DNA from: Sulfitobacter faviae
Lineage (GTDB): Bacteria; Pseudomonadota; Alphaproteobacteria; Rhodobacterales; Rhodobacteraceae
Assembly: GCF_029870955.1 (NCBI RefSeq)
Contig: NZ_PGFQ01000001.1
Coordinates: 2,170,001-2,234,000 of the forward strand
Reading direction: 5' to 3'
Length of the DNA: 64,000 bases
Shown here: in pieces, positions 9,265-18,982 of the stretch
Numbering within the stretch: position 1 is the stretch's first letter
Layout of the letters: the number at the start of each line of letters is the position of its first letter
Translations under genes and position numbers: made by a program
The notes under the pieces: model-generated
What the model saw: the letters and a program-made list of their open reading frames with translations, nothing else
What the model was told of the DNA's origin: nothing
Database searches by the model: none

Positions 9265-9953
9265 GCGACACCCCCATCACCCCGCCCGAAGACGACGATC
9301 TGCTGGCCGCCGAAATGGCCTTGGGCCTGTTGGAAGGCGAAGACCGTGCCGCCGCCCGCGCCCGGCTGATGCAAGACCGTGATTTTGCCCGTCGCGTGGC
9401 CGATTGGCAGGAGCGTTTCGTGGCGATGACCGACGATATCGCCCCCGTCGCCCCGCCCGCGAAGCTGCGCCGCGCGCTGATGGCGCGGCTCTTCCCCGCG
9501 CGGCAGGTGCCGCTGTTGCAGCGGCTCTGGCTGTGGCAGGGGGTGTCGGTGGCAGCACTGGCCACCGTGGCCTTCCTTGCCCTGCCGATGCTGCGCGAGG
9601 CGCCGATGCAGCCCCCGGCAGAGGTCTATGCCACCCGCATGGCCGCCGAGGACAGCGCGCTGGAATTGCTGGCCGTCATGGACATGTCGCGTGGCGATAT
9701 CGCGCTGCGCCGTGTCTCGGGCGACGCGCCCGCAGGCCGCGTGCTGGAGCTTTGGGCAATCCTGCCGGACCGCGCGCCGATCTCTCTGGGCGTGCTGCCT
9801 GAGGGGGAGGTTAACCGCGTGGCCTTGCCCGCTAATCTGGTGCCCGAGGCGGCGCAGATCACGCTGGCCATTACCGATGAGCCGCCCGGCGGCGCACCCG
9901 GCGGTGTCCCCACCGGGGAGGTCATGGCCGCTGGTGCTGTGGCGGAGCTCTAA
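9261..9953 (+). CDS. RskA-like anti-sigma factor
   Basis: 230-residue single-pass membrane protein. The N-terminal cytoplasmic segment (about 10-60, L-A-A-E-M-A-L-G-L-L-E-G-E) matches the anti-sigma-K domain, one membrane helix is at about 92-110, and a periplasmic RskA-type domain follows. It probably holds the upstream ECF factor at the membrane until an extracytoplasmic signal releases it, usually by regulated proteolysis in this family. No zinc-binding His/Cys cluster of the ZAS type is visible. Confidence 0.88.
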   Translation: MSDTPITPPEDDDLLAAEMALGLLEGEDRAAARARLMQDRDFARRVADWQERFVAMTDDIAPVAPPAKLRRALMARLFPARQVPLLQRLWLWQGVSVAALATVAFLALPMLREAPMQPPAEVYATRMAAEDSALELLAVMDMSRGDIALRRVSGDAPAGRVLELWAILPDRAPISLGVLPEGEVNRVALPANLVPEAAQITLAITDEPPGGAPGGVPTGEVMAAGAVAEL

Positions 9954-9960
9954 ACCCCGA

Positions 9961-9995
9961 AACGCCCTGCTTTGACCGAGCAGGGCGTTTCATTT
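9961..9995 (+). terminator. Rho-independent terminator after the sigma/anti-sigma pair
   Basis: Perfect 11-bp stem AACGCCCTGCT (9961-9971) / AGCAGGGCGTT (9979-9989), 7-base loop, then TCATTTTTC. It separates the regulator pair from the fasciclin gene, which therefore needs its own promoter in 9996-10110. Confidence 0.85.
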
Positions 9996-10124
9996 TTCAT
10001 TTCCCTTACAACGCGTTATGATTTTGTTGCGAATTTTCTGAACCATTCTGAAACTCCTCTCACGTCTGCCCCGTGGGTCCAGTATCGCCGCCCACAACGG
10101 GAGGCATTCAAGGGAGGAAACCCA

Positions 10125-10679
10125 ATGAAGACGCTCAAGACATTCGCCGCCGCCACCGCCACTGCCGCTCTGCTGGCCACCGGTGCCATCGCCGCTAATC
10201 CCGAAGTGGGCGGCGCGCCCATGTTCGAGAATAAGAACATCGTCGAAAACGCCGTGAACTCCGCCGATCACACCACGCTGGTCGCCGCCGTGAAGGCTGC
10301 CGGTCTGGTCGATACGCTGGCCTCCGAAGGGCCGTTCACCGTTTTCGCCCCGGTCAACTCCGCCTTTGACGCGCTGCCTGCGGGCACTGTCGAGACCCTG
10401 CTCAAGCCCGAGAACAAGGACATGCTGACCAAAGTGCTGACCGCCCATGTGGTGGCCGGTAAATGGTCCGCCGCCGACATCGCCGCCAAGGCACGCGCCT
10501 CCAGTGATGGGTTCTATCACTTTAACGCCGTCTCTGGCGATGCACTGTCGGCGCAGGTGAAGGGCCGCAACGTCTATATCATCGACGAAAGCGGCAACGC
10601 CTCACGCGTGACTATCGCAGATGTGAACCAGTCCAACGGGGTGATCCATGTTGTAAACAGCGTGCTGGTGCCCAAATAA
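10125..10679 (+). CDS. Secreted fasciclin-domain protein
   Basis: 184 residues: signal peptide (about 1-24, A-I-A-A/N), then one FAS1 domain with F-A-P-V-N-S-A-F-D-A-L-P and the H2 region G-V-I-H-V-V-N-S-V-L. FAS1 domains mediate adhesion or surface interactions. Start ATG 10125 follows AGGGAGGAA. In mycobacteria the SigK-RskA regulon includes the FAS1 proteins MPT70/MPT83, so location directly after a sigma/RskA pair suggests the same regulatory link here. Upstream, GAACC and CGTCT (10038-10066) are spaced about 18 bp apart, a poor but possible ECF promoter. Confidence 0.9.
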   Translation: MKTLKTFAAATATAALLATGAIAANPEVGGAPMFENKNIVENAVNSADHTTLVAAVKAAGLVDTLASEGPFTVFAPVNSAFDALPAGTVETLLKPENKDMLTKVLTAHVVAGKWSAADIAAKARASSDGFYHFNAVSGDALSAQVKGRNVYIIDESGNASRVTIADVNQSNGVIHVVNSVLVPK

Positions 10680-10760
10680 GAGGCAACCCACACCCCTGTT
10701 GCTGGGCCAGTACCCCATGCTGGCCCGGCGCCATCCCACCCGAACGCGAGGAGTAACACC

Positions 10761-11243
10761 ATGAACAGACGTCATTTTCTGACATCGACCTTTCTGGGCG
10801 CCACCGCCATCGGGTTGGGCGCGCGCGGCACCTTGGCGGCCTATGTCGAGGGCGACTTCGAGGTTACCCGCAGCGAAGCCGAGTGGCGCGCGATGCTGAG
10901 CGACTTGGAATATGCGGTCATGCGCGAAGGCGATACGGAGCGCGCCTTTACCAGCCCGCTGAACGATGAGAAACGCCCCGGCACCTTCATCTGCAAGGGC
11001 TGTGATCAACCGCTTTACGATGCGGCGACCAAGTTCAAAAGCGGCACTGGCTGGCCGAGCTTTTATCAGCCGCTCGACAATGCGGTTGAGACCATGGCCG
11101 ACAACAGTTTCTTCATGCGCCGGACCGAGGTGCATTGCGACCGTTGTGGCAGCCATCTGGGCCATATCTTTGATGACGGGCCAGAGCCCACGGGCAAGCG
11201 GCATTGCATCAACGGCGTCTCGCTGAAGTTCGTCGCGGCTTAA
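10761..11243 (+). CDS. msrB: Exported peptide-methionine (R)-S-oxide reductase
   Basis: 160 residues with a Tat-like signal (N-R-R-H-F-L then a hydrophobic stretch to about residue 27). Zinc is held by C78/C81 and C126/C129; the catalytic Cys is C149 in R-H-C-I-N-G-V-S-L. Repairs methionine-R-sulfoxide in envelope proteins. A resolving Cys at the usual upstream site is not obvious. It lies 81 bp after the fasciclin gene with no terminator between, so co-transcription is likely. Confidence 0.93.
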   Translation: MNRRHFLTSTFLGATAIGLGARGTLAAYVEGDFEVTRSEAEWRAMLSDLEYAVMREGDTERAFTSPLNDEKRPGTFICKGCDQPLYDAATKFKSGTGWPSFYQPLDNAVETMADNSFFMRRTEVHCDRCGSHLGHIFDDGPEPTGKRHCINGVSLKFVAA

Positions 11244-11267
11244 CGGATAGGTCTCACCCAAACGGTT

Positions 11268-11296
11268 CGCGCGCCGCTTTCGGCGCGCGTTGTCTT
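11268..11296. terminator. GC-rich hairpin between msrB and hrpB
   Basis: Stem CGCGCGCC (11268-11275) / GGCGCGCG (11282-11289) with a 6-base loop, followed by TTGTCTT. Lies between convergent genes and could end msrB transcription. Confidence 0.7.
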
Positions 11297-11297
11297 G

Positions 11298-13720
11298 TCA
11301 GGTGCCGCGCGGTTTGGCGCGCAGGGTCGGGTCCGCCACCGTGGGGTCTTCGGGCCACGGGTGACGCGGATACCGCCCGCGCATGTCTTTTCGCACATCC
11401 GCATAGGAGCTTGCCCAGAAGCCGGGGATGTCCATCGTGACCTGCACCGGGCGCTGCGCAGGCGACAGCAGGGTGACCTGCAATGGCTGGCCGCCCACCG
11501 TCGGGTGCCGCGTCACGCCGAACATCTCTTGCAAACGCAGCGCGATGCCGGGGGTTTCACCGCTGTAGTCGATGGCCACGCGCCGCCCGAGCGGGGTTTC
11601 GAAATGGGCAGGGGCCGAGCGGTCCAACTCTTGCTGTTGCTCCCAACTCAGCCGGGCTTTGAGCGCCGGGGTGATGTCGAACCCTTTCCAATCCGCGCTG
11701 CTGCGCACGCCCGTGAGATGCGGCAGCAGCCAGTCTTCCAGCGTCTCCATCAGATGCGCTTCGGTGAAATCGGGGAAGGGCGCGGGCATCAGCCGGGCGC
11801 GGGCCAGAAACAGCGCTGCCGTCTTGCCGGGGTTCAGCCCCAATTGCCGCACCCCGTCCAGCATCGCAACCGCCACTGCATCGGCGGGCGCATCGGGCCA
11901 TGTCCGGTCCTCCAGAACCAGCGCGCCGAAGACCTCTTGCTTGCGGGTCAGCACACGCCCCTCGCGGCGCGACCATAGGCAGACATCCTGCCAGCGGATT
12001 TGATCGGCAAAAGTGGCCCGCAACTCGGCGTCCGAGATCAGCGCCGCCTGCCGGATGCGCGCCTCGCGCGGGTCGCCGTCGAGGTCCGTGGCCACCAAGA
12101 GCCGCGCGCCCGCCATCGGGTCGGCCTCTGGCAGCACGGCGCCCTTGCCGCCCGAGAGCACATAGCGCGGTGCCTCGCCCTTGCGGCGCAGCCCGACGCG
12201 GTCGGGGTAGGCGAGGGCCGCTAGCACGCCCAAGGAGCCCGGCCCGTCGCCCTTCGCGCCGCGTGCAAGGCGTTTCGCCTCGGCCTTGATGCGCGCTAGC
12301 GTGGGCGCATGGGGCGGCGTGGCAGTGCGTTTGCCGGCCAGCGCGTCCATCCGCAGCGCAAGGTCGACCGGCGCGCCGCGCATCGGATCGCGCTCGGCCA
12401 GAAGGGCCGCGAGCATCGGCGCGGAGGGACCGCCGCGCGCCACCATATGCGCCAGCCGCGGGTGCAGGGGGAGTTTCGCCAAGGCGCGGCCATGTTCGGT
12501 GATGCGCCCGCTGCCGTCGAGCGCGCCTAGCATCTGGAGCACCGCTTGCGCCTCGGCCAGACGGCCCGCGTGGGGCGGGGTGACGAAGCTCAGATCGTTC
12601 GCCTGCGCCCCCCAGAGCGCCAGTTCCAGCGCGAAACCGGTCAGGTCGCCAGCCTCGATCTCGGCCGGGGGAAAGCCGCCAGCGCGCCTTCCTCGCCCCG
12701 GGTCCAGAGCTTGTAGGCGACCCCGGTATCGAGCCGCCCGGCCCGGCCCGCGCGCTGCGTCGCCTCGGCGCGGGTCACCCGCTCGGTCACCAGCCGGGAC
12801 ATGCCCGAGGCCGGATCAAAGAGCGCGCGCCGCGCGCGGCCCGCGTCGACGACGATGCGGATGCCCTCGATGGTAAGGGAGGTTTCGGCGATGGAGGTCG
12901 CCAGCACCACCTTGCGGCCGGAGGGGGCGGGGGCGATTGCGGCCTGTTGCGCCTTGAAGTCGAGCGCGCCGAAGAGCGGAGCGAGGGTGCAATCCTGAGG
13001 AAGGGCGGGGCGCAGAAGCGCCTCGACCCGGCGAATCTCTCCCTCGCCGGGCAGGAAGACCAGCGCGGAGCCGGGCGCCTCCGACAGCGCCTTTAGCGTG
13101 AGGTCGGCCACGGCCTTCTCCAGCCGTTGCTTGCCCATCGGCTTGTCGAGCCAGCGCGGCTCGACCTCGAAACTGCGCCCTTCGGAGGTCACGATGGGCG
13201 CCGCCATCAGGGCGGCCACCGGGGCGGCGTCGAGCGTGGCGGACATGGCCACCAGCATCAGGTCGTCGCGCAGCGCGCCCGCAACTTCGAGCGCCAGCGC
13301 GAGGCCGAGATCGGCGTTGAGCGAGCGTTCGTGAAATTCGTCGAAGATCACCGCGCCGACGCCGGGTAGGTCTGGGTTGTCCTGCAACATGCGGGTCAGG
13401 ATGCCTTCGGTAACCACCTCGATGCGCGTGGATTTCGACACCGCCGAGGCGCCGCGCACGCGAAAACCGACGGTCTGCCCGGTCTCCTCGCCAAGGCTTT
13501 CTGCCATGCGCGCGGCGGCGGCGCGGGCGGCGAGGCGGCGCGGCTCCAGCATCAGGATGCGGCCTTGGGTCAGCCCCGCATCTAGCATCGCCAGCGGCAC
13601 CCGCGTCGTCTTGCCCGCGCCGGGAGGCGCTTGCAGCACGAAGCGGCCCGTGTCGCGCAGGGCGGTGATCACATCCGGCAGGACGGCGTCGATGGGCAGG
13701 GCGAAATCAGCATTGGACAT
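11298..13720 (-). CDS. hrpB: ATP-dependent RNA helicase HrpB (one frame break)
   Basis: DEAH-box helicase, about 807 residues after repair. Motif I is A-P-P-G-A-G-K-T-T, motif II is D-E-F-H-E-R, motif III S-A-T-L, motif [10 protein letters not shown]; the HrpB-specific C-terminal domain follows. The frame breaks at the GGGGG run 12666-12670, where one extra base rejoins A-A-F-P to [10 protein letters not shown]. Total length is 3n+2, consistent with one lost base. Start ATG 13720; another ATG in frame at 13738. Cellular role in mRNA or rRNA processing is poorly defined in the family. Confidence 0.9.
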
Positions 13721-13800
13721 GGCGCGGTTATCGGGCATCGCGCGCGGCGCGCCAAGGGTGGGGATGGACAATTCCACGCCGCCCCCGCAAAAGTTGCCCC

Positions 13801-14775
13801 ATGGATATCGAGACATTGGCCGCAGGCATCATAGCAGGAGAGCGCCGCGCGTTGGCGCGGGCGATCACCTTGGTGGAATCGGGCCGCGCCGATCACCGTG
13901 CGGCGGCGGCGGAGCTGCTGGCGAAGCTGCCCACCGACCGGCAGGCGCTGCGCGTCGGGCTGTCGGGCACGCCCGGTGTGGGCAAATCCACCTTCATCGA
14001 AAGCTTCGGCATGATGCTGACGGGGCAGGGCAAACGCGTGGCGGTGCTGGCGGTGGACCCCAGTTCGGCGCGCACCGGCGGCTCGATCTTGGGTGACAAG
14101 ACGCGGATGGACCGGCTGAGCCGTGATCCCAATGCCTTCATCCGGCCTTCGCCCAGCCAGACCCACCTGGGCGGCGTCGCGCGCCGCTCGCGCGAGGCGG
14201 TGCGGCTCTGCGAGGCGGCGGGCTTTGACGTGGTGCTGATCGAGACCGTGGGCGTCGGCCAGTCGGAAACCGTGGTGGCCGAGATGTCGGATGCCTTCGT
14301 GCTGCTTCTGGCCCCCGCTGGCGGGGACGAGTTGCAGGGCGTGAAACGCGGCATCATGGAGATTGCCGACCTCATCGTCATCAACAAGGCCGACGGCGAT
14401 CTGAAATCCACCGCCGCCCGCACCCGGGCCGACTATGCCGGTGCCCTGCGCCTTCTGCGCAAGCGCCCGCAGGACCCCGAGGGTTTTCCGCGCGCCACCG
14501 CCGTCTCTGCGCTGGAGGAAAACGGGCTGGAGGAGACTTGGGCCGCCTTGCAGGAACTGACCGATTGGCGCCGGAAGAACGGGTTCTGGGACCGTACCCG
14601 CGCCGCACAGGCGCGCTATTGGTTCGAGCAAGACGTGAAGCAGCGGCTTTTGGCGCAGCTTGAGACCCCGCAGGCCAAGGACGATCTGACGCGGCTCAGC
14701 GATGCCGTGGCCGATGGGGCGCGTGATCCTGCGGAAGCGGCGGCGGAATTCGTCCGCCGCCTCAGGGCAGATTAA
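13801..14775 (+). CDS. meaB: Methylmalonyl-CoA mutase-associated GTPase MeaB
   Basis: 324-residue G3E-family GTPase that protects and reactivates the B12-dependent methylmalonyl-CoA mutase. Walker A G-T-P-G-V-G-K-S (56-63), switch region [18 protein letters not shown], and N-K-A-D for guanine recognition. The mutase itself is not in the window. The stop overlaps that of the convergent PACE gene. Confidence 0.95.
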   Translation: MDIETLAAGIIAGERRALARAITLVESGRADHRAAAAELLAKLPTDRQALRVGLSGTPGVGKSTFIESFGMMLTGQGKRVAVLAVDPSSARTGGSILGDKTRMDRLSRDPNAFIRPSPSQTHLGGVARRSREAVRLCEAAGFDVVLIETVGVGQSETVVAEMSDAFVLLLAPAGGDELQGVKRGIMEIADLIVINKADGDLKSTAARTRADYAGALRLLRKRPQDPEGFPRATAVSALEENGLEETWAALQELTDWRRKNGFWDRTRAAQARYWFEQDVKQRLLAQLETPQAKDDLTRLSDAVADGARDPAEAAAEFVRRLRAD

Positions 14776-15200
14776 GACGCGTTTGCGGGTTCCGAGACGG
14801 GGAAGAGCACGTCGTAGATCCAGTTAAAGACGAAGGCGTAGATCAGGTAAAACACCGCCAAGGACACGTCGATCAAGAAGGCTTCGCGCAGAGAAATCTC
14901 TAGATACCACGCGATGAAGGGCAAGAGCACAAAGAGCAGCCCGATCTCGAAACTCACGGCATGAAGCACGCGGATCGGCACCGTCTTTTTCACCGTGCCG
15001 CGCAACCGACGCAGGGCGTGGTCGAAGCCGAGGTTGTAGACATAGTTCCACCCCGTCGCGATGCTGGCGCTGACCACAGCGACGACGCCGATATGGCCGA
15101 TGGGCTTGTCAAAGAGCCAAGCACTGGCGGGGGTGACGATCAGCAGGGCGATGATCTCAAAACTGAGGGCGTGGCGGATGCGGTCTGCGGTGCTGCGCAT
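14772..15200 (-). CDS. PACE-family multidrug efflux transporter
   Basis: 142 residues with four predicted membrane helices arranged as two tandem bacterial transmembrane pair domains (R-H-A-L-S-F-E and L-H-A-V-S-F-E repeats), the signature of AceI-like proteobacterial antimicrobial compound efflux proteins. Substrates in the family include chlorhexidine and short diamines. Start ATG 15200 fits the first repeat. The 3' end overlaps meaB by 4 bp, convergent. Confidence 0.9.
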   Translation of the reverse strand: MRSTADRIRHALSFEIIALLIVTPASAWLFDKPIGHIGVVAVVSASIATGWNYVYNLGFDHALRRLRGTVKKTVPIRVLHAVSFEIGLLFVLLPFIAWYLEISLREAFLIDVSLAVFYLIYAFVFNWIYDVLFPVSEPANAS

Positions 15201-15306
15201 GGGGTGGTCCCGGTATTGGTCGGGTCGTCCCGAGTGGCTGCCCAAATGGGGGAGGTCGTCCTCGCTTGGGGCCAATATGGCGATTGACGCGCGGGGTGCA
15301 AGGGGC

Positions 15307-16251
15307 TCAGCGGCCCGCCTTGGGATGGGCGTTGTTATAGGCCTCCATCAGCCGCGCGGTATCGACGGCGGTATAGGCCTGCGTGGTCGAGAGCGAGGCA
15401 TGGCCCAGAAGCTCTTGGATGGCGCGCAGATCGCCGCCCGCGTCCAGCAGATGGGTGGCAAAGCTGTGGCGCATGGCGTGGGGCGTGGCGCTGGCGGGCA
15501 GGCCGAGTTGCATCCGCGCATCGGCCATCACCTGCGCCACGGCGCGCGCGCCCAAGCCACCGCCGCGGATGGCGCGAAACAGCGGGGCCTGCGCCTCACG
15601 CGGGTGCGGGCAGAGGGCGAGGTAGTCTTCGACCGCGGCGCGGGCGGCGGGCAAGACCGGCACGACACGTTCCTTCCCGCCTTTGCCAAGGATGCGCAGG
15701 CTGGCAGGCAGGGGCGCATCGCCGCCTTTCAGCGCCAGCGCCTCGGAAATCCGCAGCCCGCAGCCCCAGAGCAGGGTCAGCACCGCCACGTCCCGCGCCG
15801 CGGCCCATGGGGCGCGGGCTTGGGTCTCGACACAGTCGATCAGCGCACGCGCGGCGTCTTCGGCCAGCGGGCGGGGCAGTTTCTTGGTGAACTTGGGCGA
15901 CCGGGCGAGCAGAACGGCAGTGGGCTCGAACCCCTCCCGCTCGGCCAGCCAGCGGTAAAAGGCTTTCACCGCCGAGAGTTTTCGCGCGACCGACCGTGAC
16001 CCCGCCCCGCCGCTGCGGGTGCTGGCCATCCATGCGCGCATATCGCTGATGGTGATTTTCGCCAGCGCCCCCAGACCTTGGGTCTCGCCCTTATGCAGCG
16101 TCATGAAAGTGAGGAATTCGGTCACATCGCCCCGGTAGGCGATGATCGTATTTTCGGCCGCATCCTTCAGCGCGCTTTGGTGTTCTAACCACGTCTGAAG
16201 CGCGTCCCGCGCGGCGGGACTGATCAGCAGCGGATTTGCCTTCTCGCTCAA
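15307..16251 (-). CDS. xerC: Tyrosine recombinase XerC
   Basis: 314 residues: SAM-like core-binding domain (about 12-105) and catalytic domain with R167 (G-L-R-I-S-E), K190 (G-K-G-G-K-E-R), H258-x-x-R261 (H-A-M-R-H-S-F-A-T-H), H284 (L-L-G-H-A-S-L) and the nucleophile Y293 (Q-A-Y-T-A-V). Resolves chromosome dimers at dif with XerD. Start overlaps the DUF484 stop by 4 bp, the usual xerC neighbour. Confidence 0.95.
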   Translation of the reverse strand: MSEKANPLLISPAARDALQTWLEHQSALKDAAENTIIAYRGDVTEFLTFMTLHKGETQGLGALAKITISDMRAWMASTRSGGAGSRSVARKLSAVKAFYRWLAEREGFEPTAVLLARSPKFTKKLPRPLAEDAARALIDCVETQARAPWAAARDVAVLTLLWGCGLRISEALALKGGDAPLPASLRILGKGGKERVVPVLPAARAAVEDYLALCPHPREAQAPLFRAIRGGGLGARAVAQVMADARMQLGLPASATPHAMRHSFATHLLDAGGDLRAIQELLGHASLSTTQAYTAVDTARLMEAYNNAHPKAGR

Positions 16252-16955
16252 GACAGCCAGCGGCGCATGGAGCGCTCCAGCACGCCGGTAAAGAAGGTGA
16301 GCAGATCGGTGCCCTGTTGCGGGCCGAACATATGCGGGTCTTCGGCGCCCATGACCAACAGGCCGGGCAGCCGTCCGGGGCCGAAATCAAGCTTGAGACA
16401 AGCCTCGGACCGGATCCACCCCGCCTTGCTGCCATAGAGCGCTTCGGATCCGTCTTGCAGCGCGCGCAGGGTCACCTGCCGCACCATGCCGCCGCGCCCT
16501 TGGCTGAGGTAGTCGTCGATGAACCCCGGTTCGGCCACGCTCAGCACATCGCCCAAGCGCTGCACCGCCGGGTCATTGTCGTTCTGAGTGGATTCCAACA
16601 CCAGCCGCACCGCATCGACGCGCAGGATATCGGCCACTTCGCCGCCGAGATCGCGCAGGAAGGTCTCGAACTCCACCGGGTCGAGCATGCGCAGGATGGC
16701 GCGGTGGATCTGATTGGTCCCGGCAAGGTTTTCATAGGCCGCCGCGATGACGCTGCGGTGTGTGTCCTCCAGCCGGTCGAGACGGGTTTCCAGCCGCTCC
16801 ATCGCGATGCCGCGCAGATCGACGATATTGCCGCCCATGGCCTTTTCATTCGCCGCAATCAGCGCCTGCATCACGTCGCTGTCGTCAAGAATGACGTCGG
16901 GCGCTGAGATGATCGCCTCCCGCAGGGCGTCGTCGATTTTGGGGCTGCTGCTCAT
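16248..16955 (-). CDS. DUF484 family protein
   Basis: 235 residues: an N-terminal helical region with a likely coiled coil (about 40-75, M-E-R-L-E-T-R-L-D-R-L-E-D) and a C-terminal GAF-like domain, as in DUF484. Function unknown, but the gene is conserved directly upstream of xerC in proteobacteria and overlaps it here (ATGA-type). ATG 16955 gives the conserved N-terminus. Confidence 0.9.
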   Translation of the reverse strand: MSSSPKIDDALREAIISAPDVILDDSDVMQALIAANEKAMGGNIVDLRGIAMERLETRLDRLEDTHRSVIAAAYENLAGTNQIHRAILRMLDPVEFETFLRDLGGEVADILRVDAVRLVLESTQNDNDPAVQRLGDVLSVAEPGFIDDYLSQGRGGMVRQVTLRALQDGSEALYGSKAGWIRSEACLKLDFGPGRLPGLLVMGAEDPHMFGPQQGTDLLTFFTGVLERSMRRWLS

Positions 16956-17226
16956 GGGCGTCTCTTTTTGATTTGCGGTGTCATAGCATGCTGGGGCGTC
17001 AAGATCTGCCCCCAATTGGTCACGGGTCCTGCCGCCTGCGGTCTTTGTTGCCGCCTTGCGTCAGGCCGGGATGTAGAACGAAGCCCGGCGGAACAAAAGC
17101 GGCGCAGACGTGTTGGCCCCGGTCGACGCGCGGATTTCAGCCGTAGGGCCGCGCGTGCCTGATCGAAGCCTGCCGCATATCCCCGGATGCGGTGGAACAG
17201 GTCCTTGCCGGGAGAGGAAATCTTAC

Positions 17227-18145
17227 ATGGAACATGTCTCTGTCGATCTTTGGGCCGCCAACCTTCAGGTCGCGCCGGACTCACTGCAAAGCTGGCTCGC
17301 CAGTGTCGAGACGCGCCTGCAACAGGCCGCCGCGCGCGAGGCACAGCTTTTGGTAATGCCCGAGTTCTGCTGCGCGCAGTGGCTGAGTTTCGCCCCCGCC
17401 GACTTGCCTGCGGAAGAGCAGCTTGGCTGGCTCGCGCAGACCGCCACGCTGGCGCTTGACCCAATGCGGTGCATGGTTGAGCAAATTGGCGTGGCCCTGC
17501 TGCCCGGCACCTTTCCCGTGGCCTTCCCTTCGGTCGATGCGCCCGAAGGTTACCTTAATCAAGCGTGGTTCCTGACCCCGATGGCGGGCTGCAAGTGCAG
17601 AACAAACTGAGCCTGACCCCGCTTGAGGCGAATGGCGCCAGCGGCGTGACCATCGCGGGCACGGGGATCAATCTGTTCGAGTGGAACGGTTTGCGCTGTG
17701 TCATCGCGATCTGTCTCGATGCGGAATATACCGCGCTCTGGTCCAAACTGGGGGAGTTGAACCTCGATCTGGTGATCATTCCCGCCAAGACCGACATGAT
17801 CACCGGCTATAACCGCGTGTTCAGTTGCGCACGGGCGCGGGCGATCGAATTGCAGACCGCCGTTTGCTGTGTCGGCGCAGTGGGCGCGCCGCTGACCCGT
17901 GGCAGCAGGATACCGGCGTGGGCGGGGCGAGCGTCTATTTGCCCTGCGACGTTTCGGTGGCTTTGGACGGAATGCATGCGGCCCTGCCGCCTCAGACAGC
18001 GGCGCAGGGCATGGATTTGGTCTTGCAAGCTCCGCCAATTCCCGTGGGACAGTGCCGCCGCATCCGCGCGGGTGCTGCAGAGGCCGAGGTGCGCCCGGGC
18101 CTGTGGTCGGGCGATCACCTGACGGTCGAAGGGAACGCGGCCTAA
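17227..18145 (+). CDS. Nitrilase-superfamily carbon-nitrogen hydrolase (two frame breaks)
   Basis: About 306 residues after repair. The Glu-Lys-Cys triad is visible: E in V-M-P-E-F-C-C, K in Q-N-K-L-S-L-T-P-L-E, and C in A-I-C-L-D-A-E-Y. Breaks lie at the CCCCG run 17576-17580 and the CCC run 17896-17898, each needing one base (second joint reads A-P-L-T-P-W-Q-Q-D-T-G-V-G-G-A-S-V-Y). Start ATG 17227 follows GAGAGGA. An amidase or nitrilase activity is expected; substrate unknown. Confidence 0.85.
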
Positions 18146-18154
18146 GGCAAAGAA

Positions 18155-18185
18155 AAACCCCCTCCGCCACGGGCGGAAGGGGTTT
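18155..18185. terminator. Bidirectional terminator between hydrolase and fsa
   Basis: Near-perfect stem AAACCCCCTCCGCC (18155-18168) / GGCGGAAGGGGTTT (18172-18185) with a 3-base loop, A-rich on the left and T-rich on the right, between convergent genes. Confidence 0.85.
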
Positions 18186-18206
18186 GATGTTCGCAGGTAG
18201 GCTGGA

Positions 18207-18860
18207 TCAGAGGATGTTCTGACCGGTCTTTTTCCAATCGGCCATGAACTGCTCCAGCCCCTTGTCGGTCAGCGGATGCGCGGCCAGTTTTTTGATCACC
18301 TCGGGCGGCGCTGTCATCACGTCTGCACCGATGCGTGCGGCGTCCAGAATGTGGTTCACGCTGCGGATGGAGGCGGCGAGGATCTGCGTCTCGAAACCGT
18401 AGTTGTCATAGATGGTGCGGATGTCTTGGATCAGGTCCATGCCATCGAGGTTAATGTCGTCAAGGCGCCCGATGAAGGGCGAGATGAAAGTCGCGCCCGC
18501 CTTGGCCGCGATCAACGCTTGGTTCGCCGAGAAGCAGAGTGTCACGTTGATCATGTGACCTTCGCCCGACAGAACCTTACAGGCTTTCAGCCCGTCCCAT
18601 GTCAGCGGCAGTTTGATGGTGATGTTGTCGGCGATCTCGGCCAGTTTGCGGCCTTCGGCGATCATCGCGTCGGCTTCCAGCGCCACGACTTCGGCGGAAA
18701 CAGGGCCATCGACGAGGTCACAAATCTCTTTGGTGACTTCAAGGATATTGCGGCCCGATTTCAGGATGAGGGAGGGGTTGGTGGTCACGCCGTCGACCAT
18801 GCCAAGGTCATTGAGTTCGGCAATGGCGTCGATCTCGGCTGTATCTACGAAGAATTTCAT
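18207..18860 (-). CDS. fsa: Fructose-6-phosphate aldolase / TalC-type transaldolase
   Basis: 217 residues, the short transaldolase subfamily. N-terminus M-K-F-F-V-D-T-A, Schiff-base Lys in N-I-T-I-K-L-P-L-T, then [11 protein letters not shown] and A-A-S-I-R-S. Catalyses dihydroxyacetone transfer between fructose-6-P and glyceraldehyde-3-P or the corresponding aldol cleavage; sequence alone does not separate FSA from TalC. Confidence 0.93.
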   Translation of the reverse strand: MKFFVDTAEIDAIAELNDLGMVDGVTTNPSLILKSGRNILEVTKEICDLVDGPVSAEVVALEADAMIAEGRKLAEIADNITIKLPLTWDGLKACKVLSGEGHMINVTLCFSANQALIAAKAGATFISPFIGRLDDINLDGMDLIQDIRTIYDNYGFETQILAASIRSVNHILDAARIGADVMTAPPEVIKKLAAHPLTDKGLEQFMADWKKTGQNIL

Positions 18861-18982
18861 GGGCTTTCCTTCCGGGTTGGAATGTGATCGCTATCGGGTC
18901 AATTCGTTGCCTTGGCTTTACCGCATGATCTGCGATGCTTAAAGCCTCAATTCCCCCAAGCGACACGGAGCATGCGGCAGGT

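Noticed and set aside
16956..17226. Possible small gene between DUF484 and the hydrolase
   Set aside because: Short frames exist on both strands but lack ribosome sites and recognisable composition; treated as promoter region.
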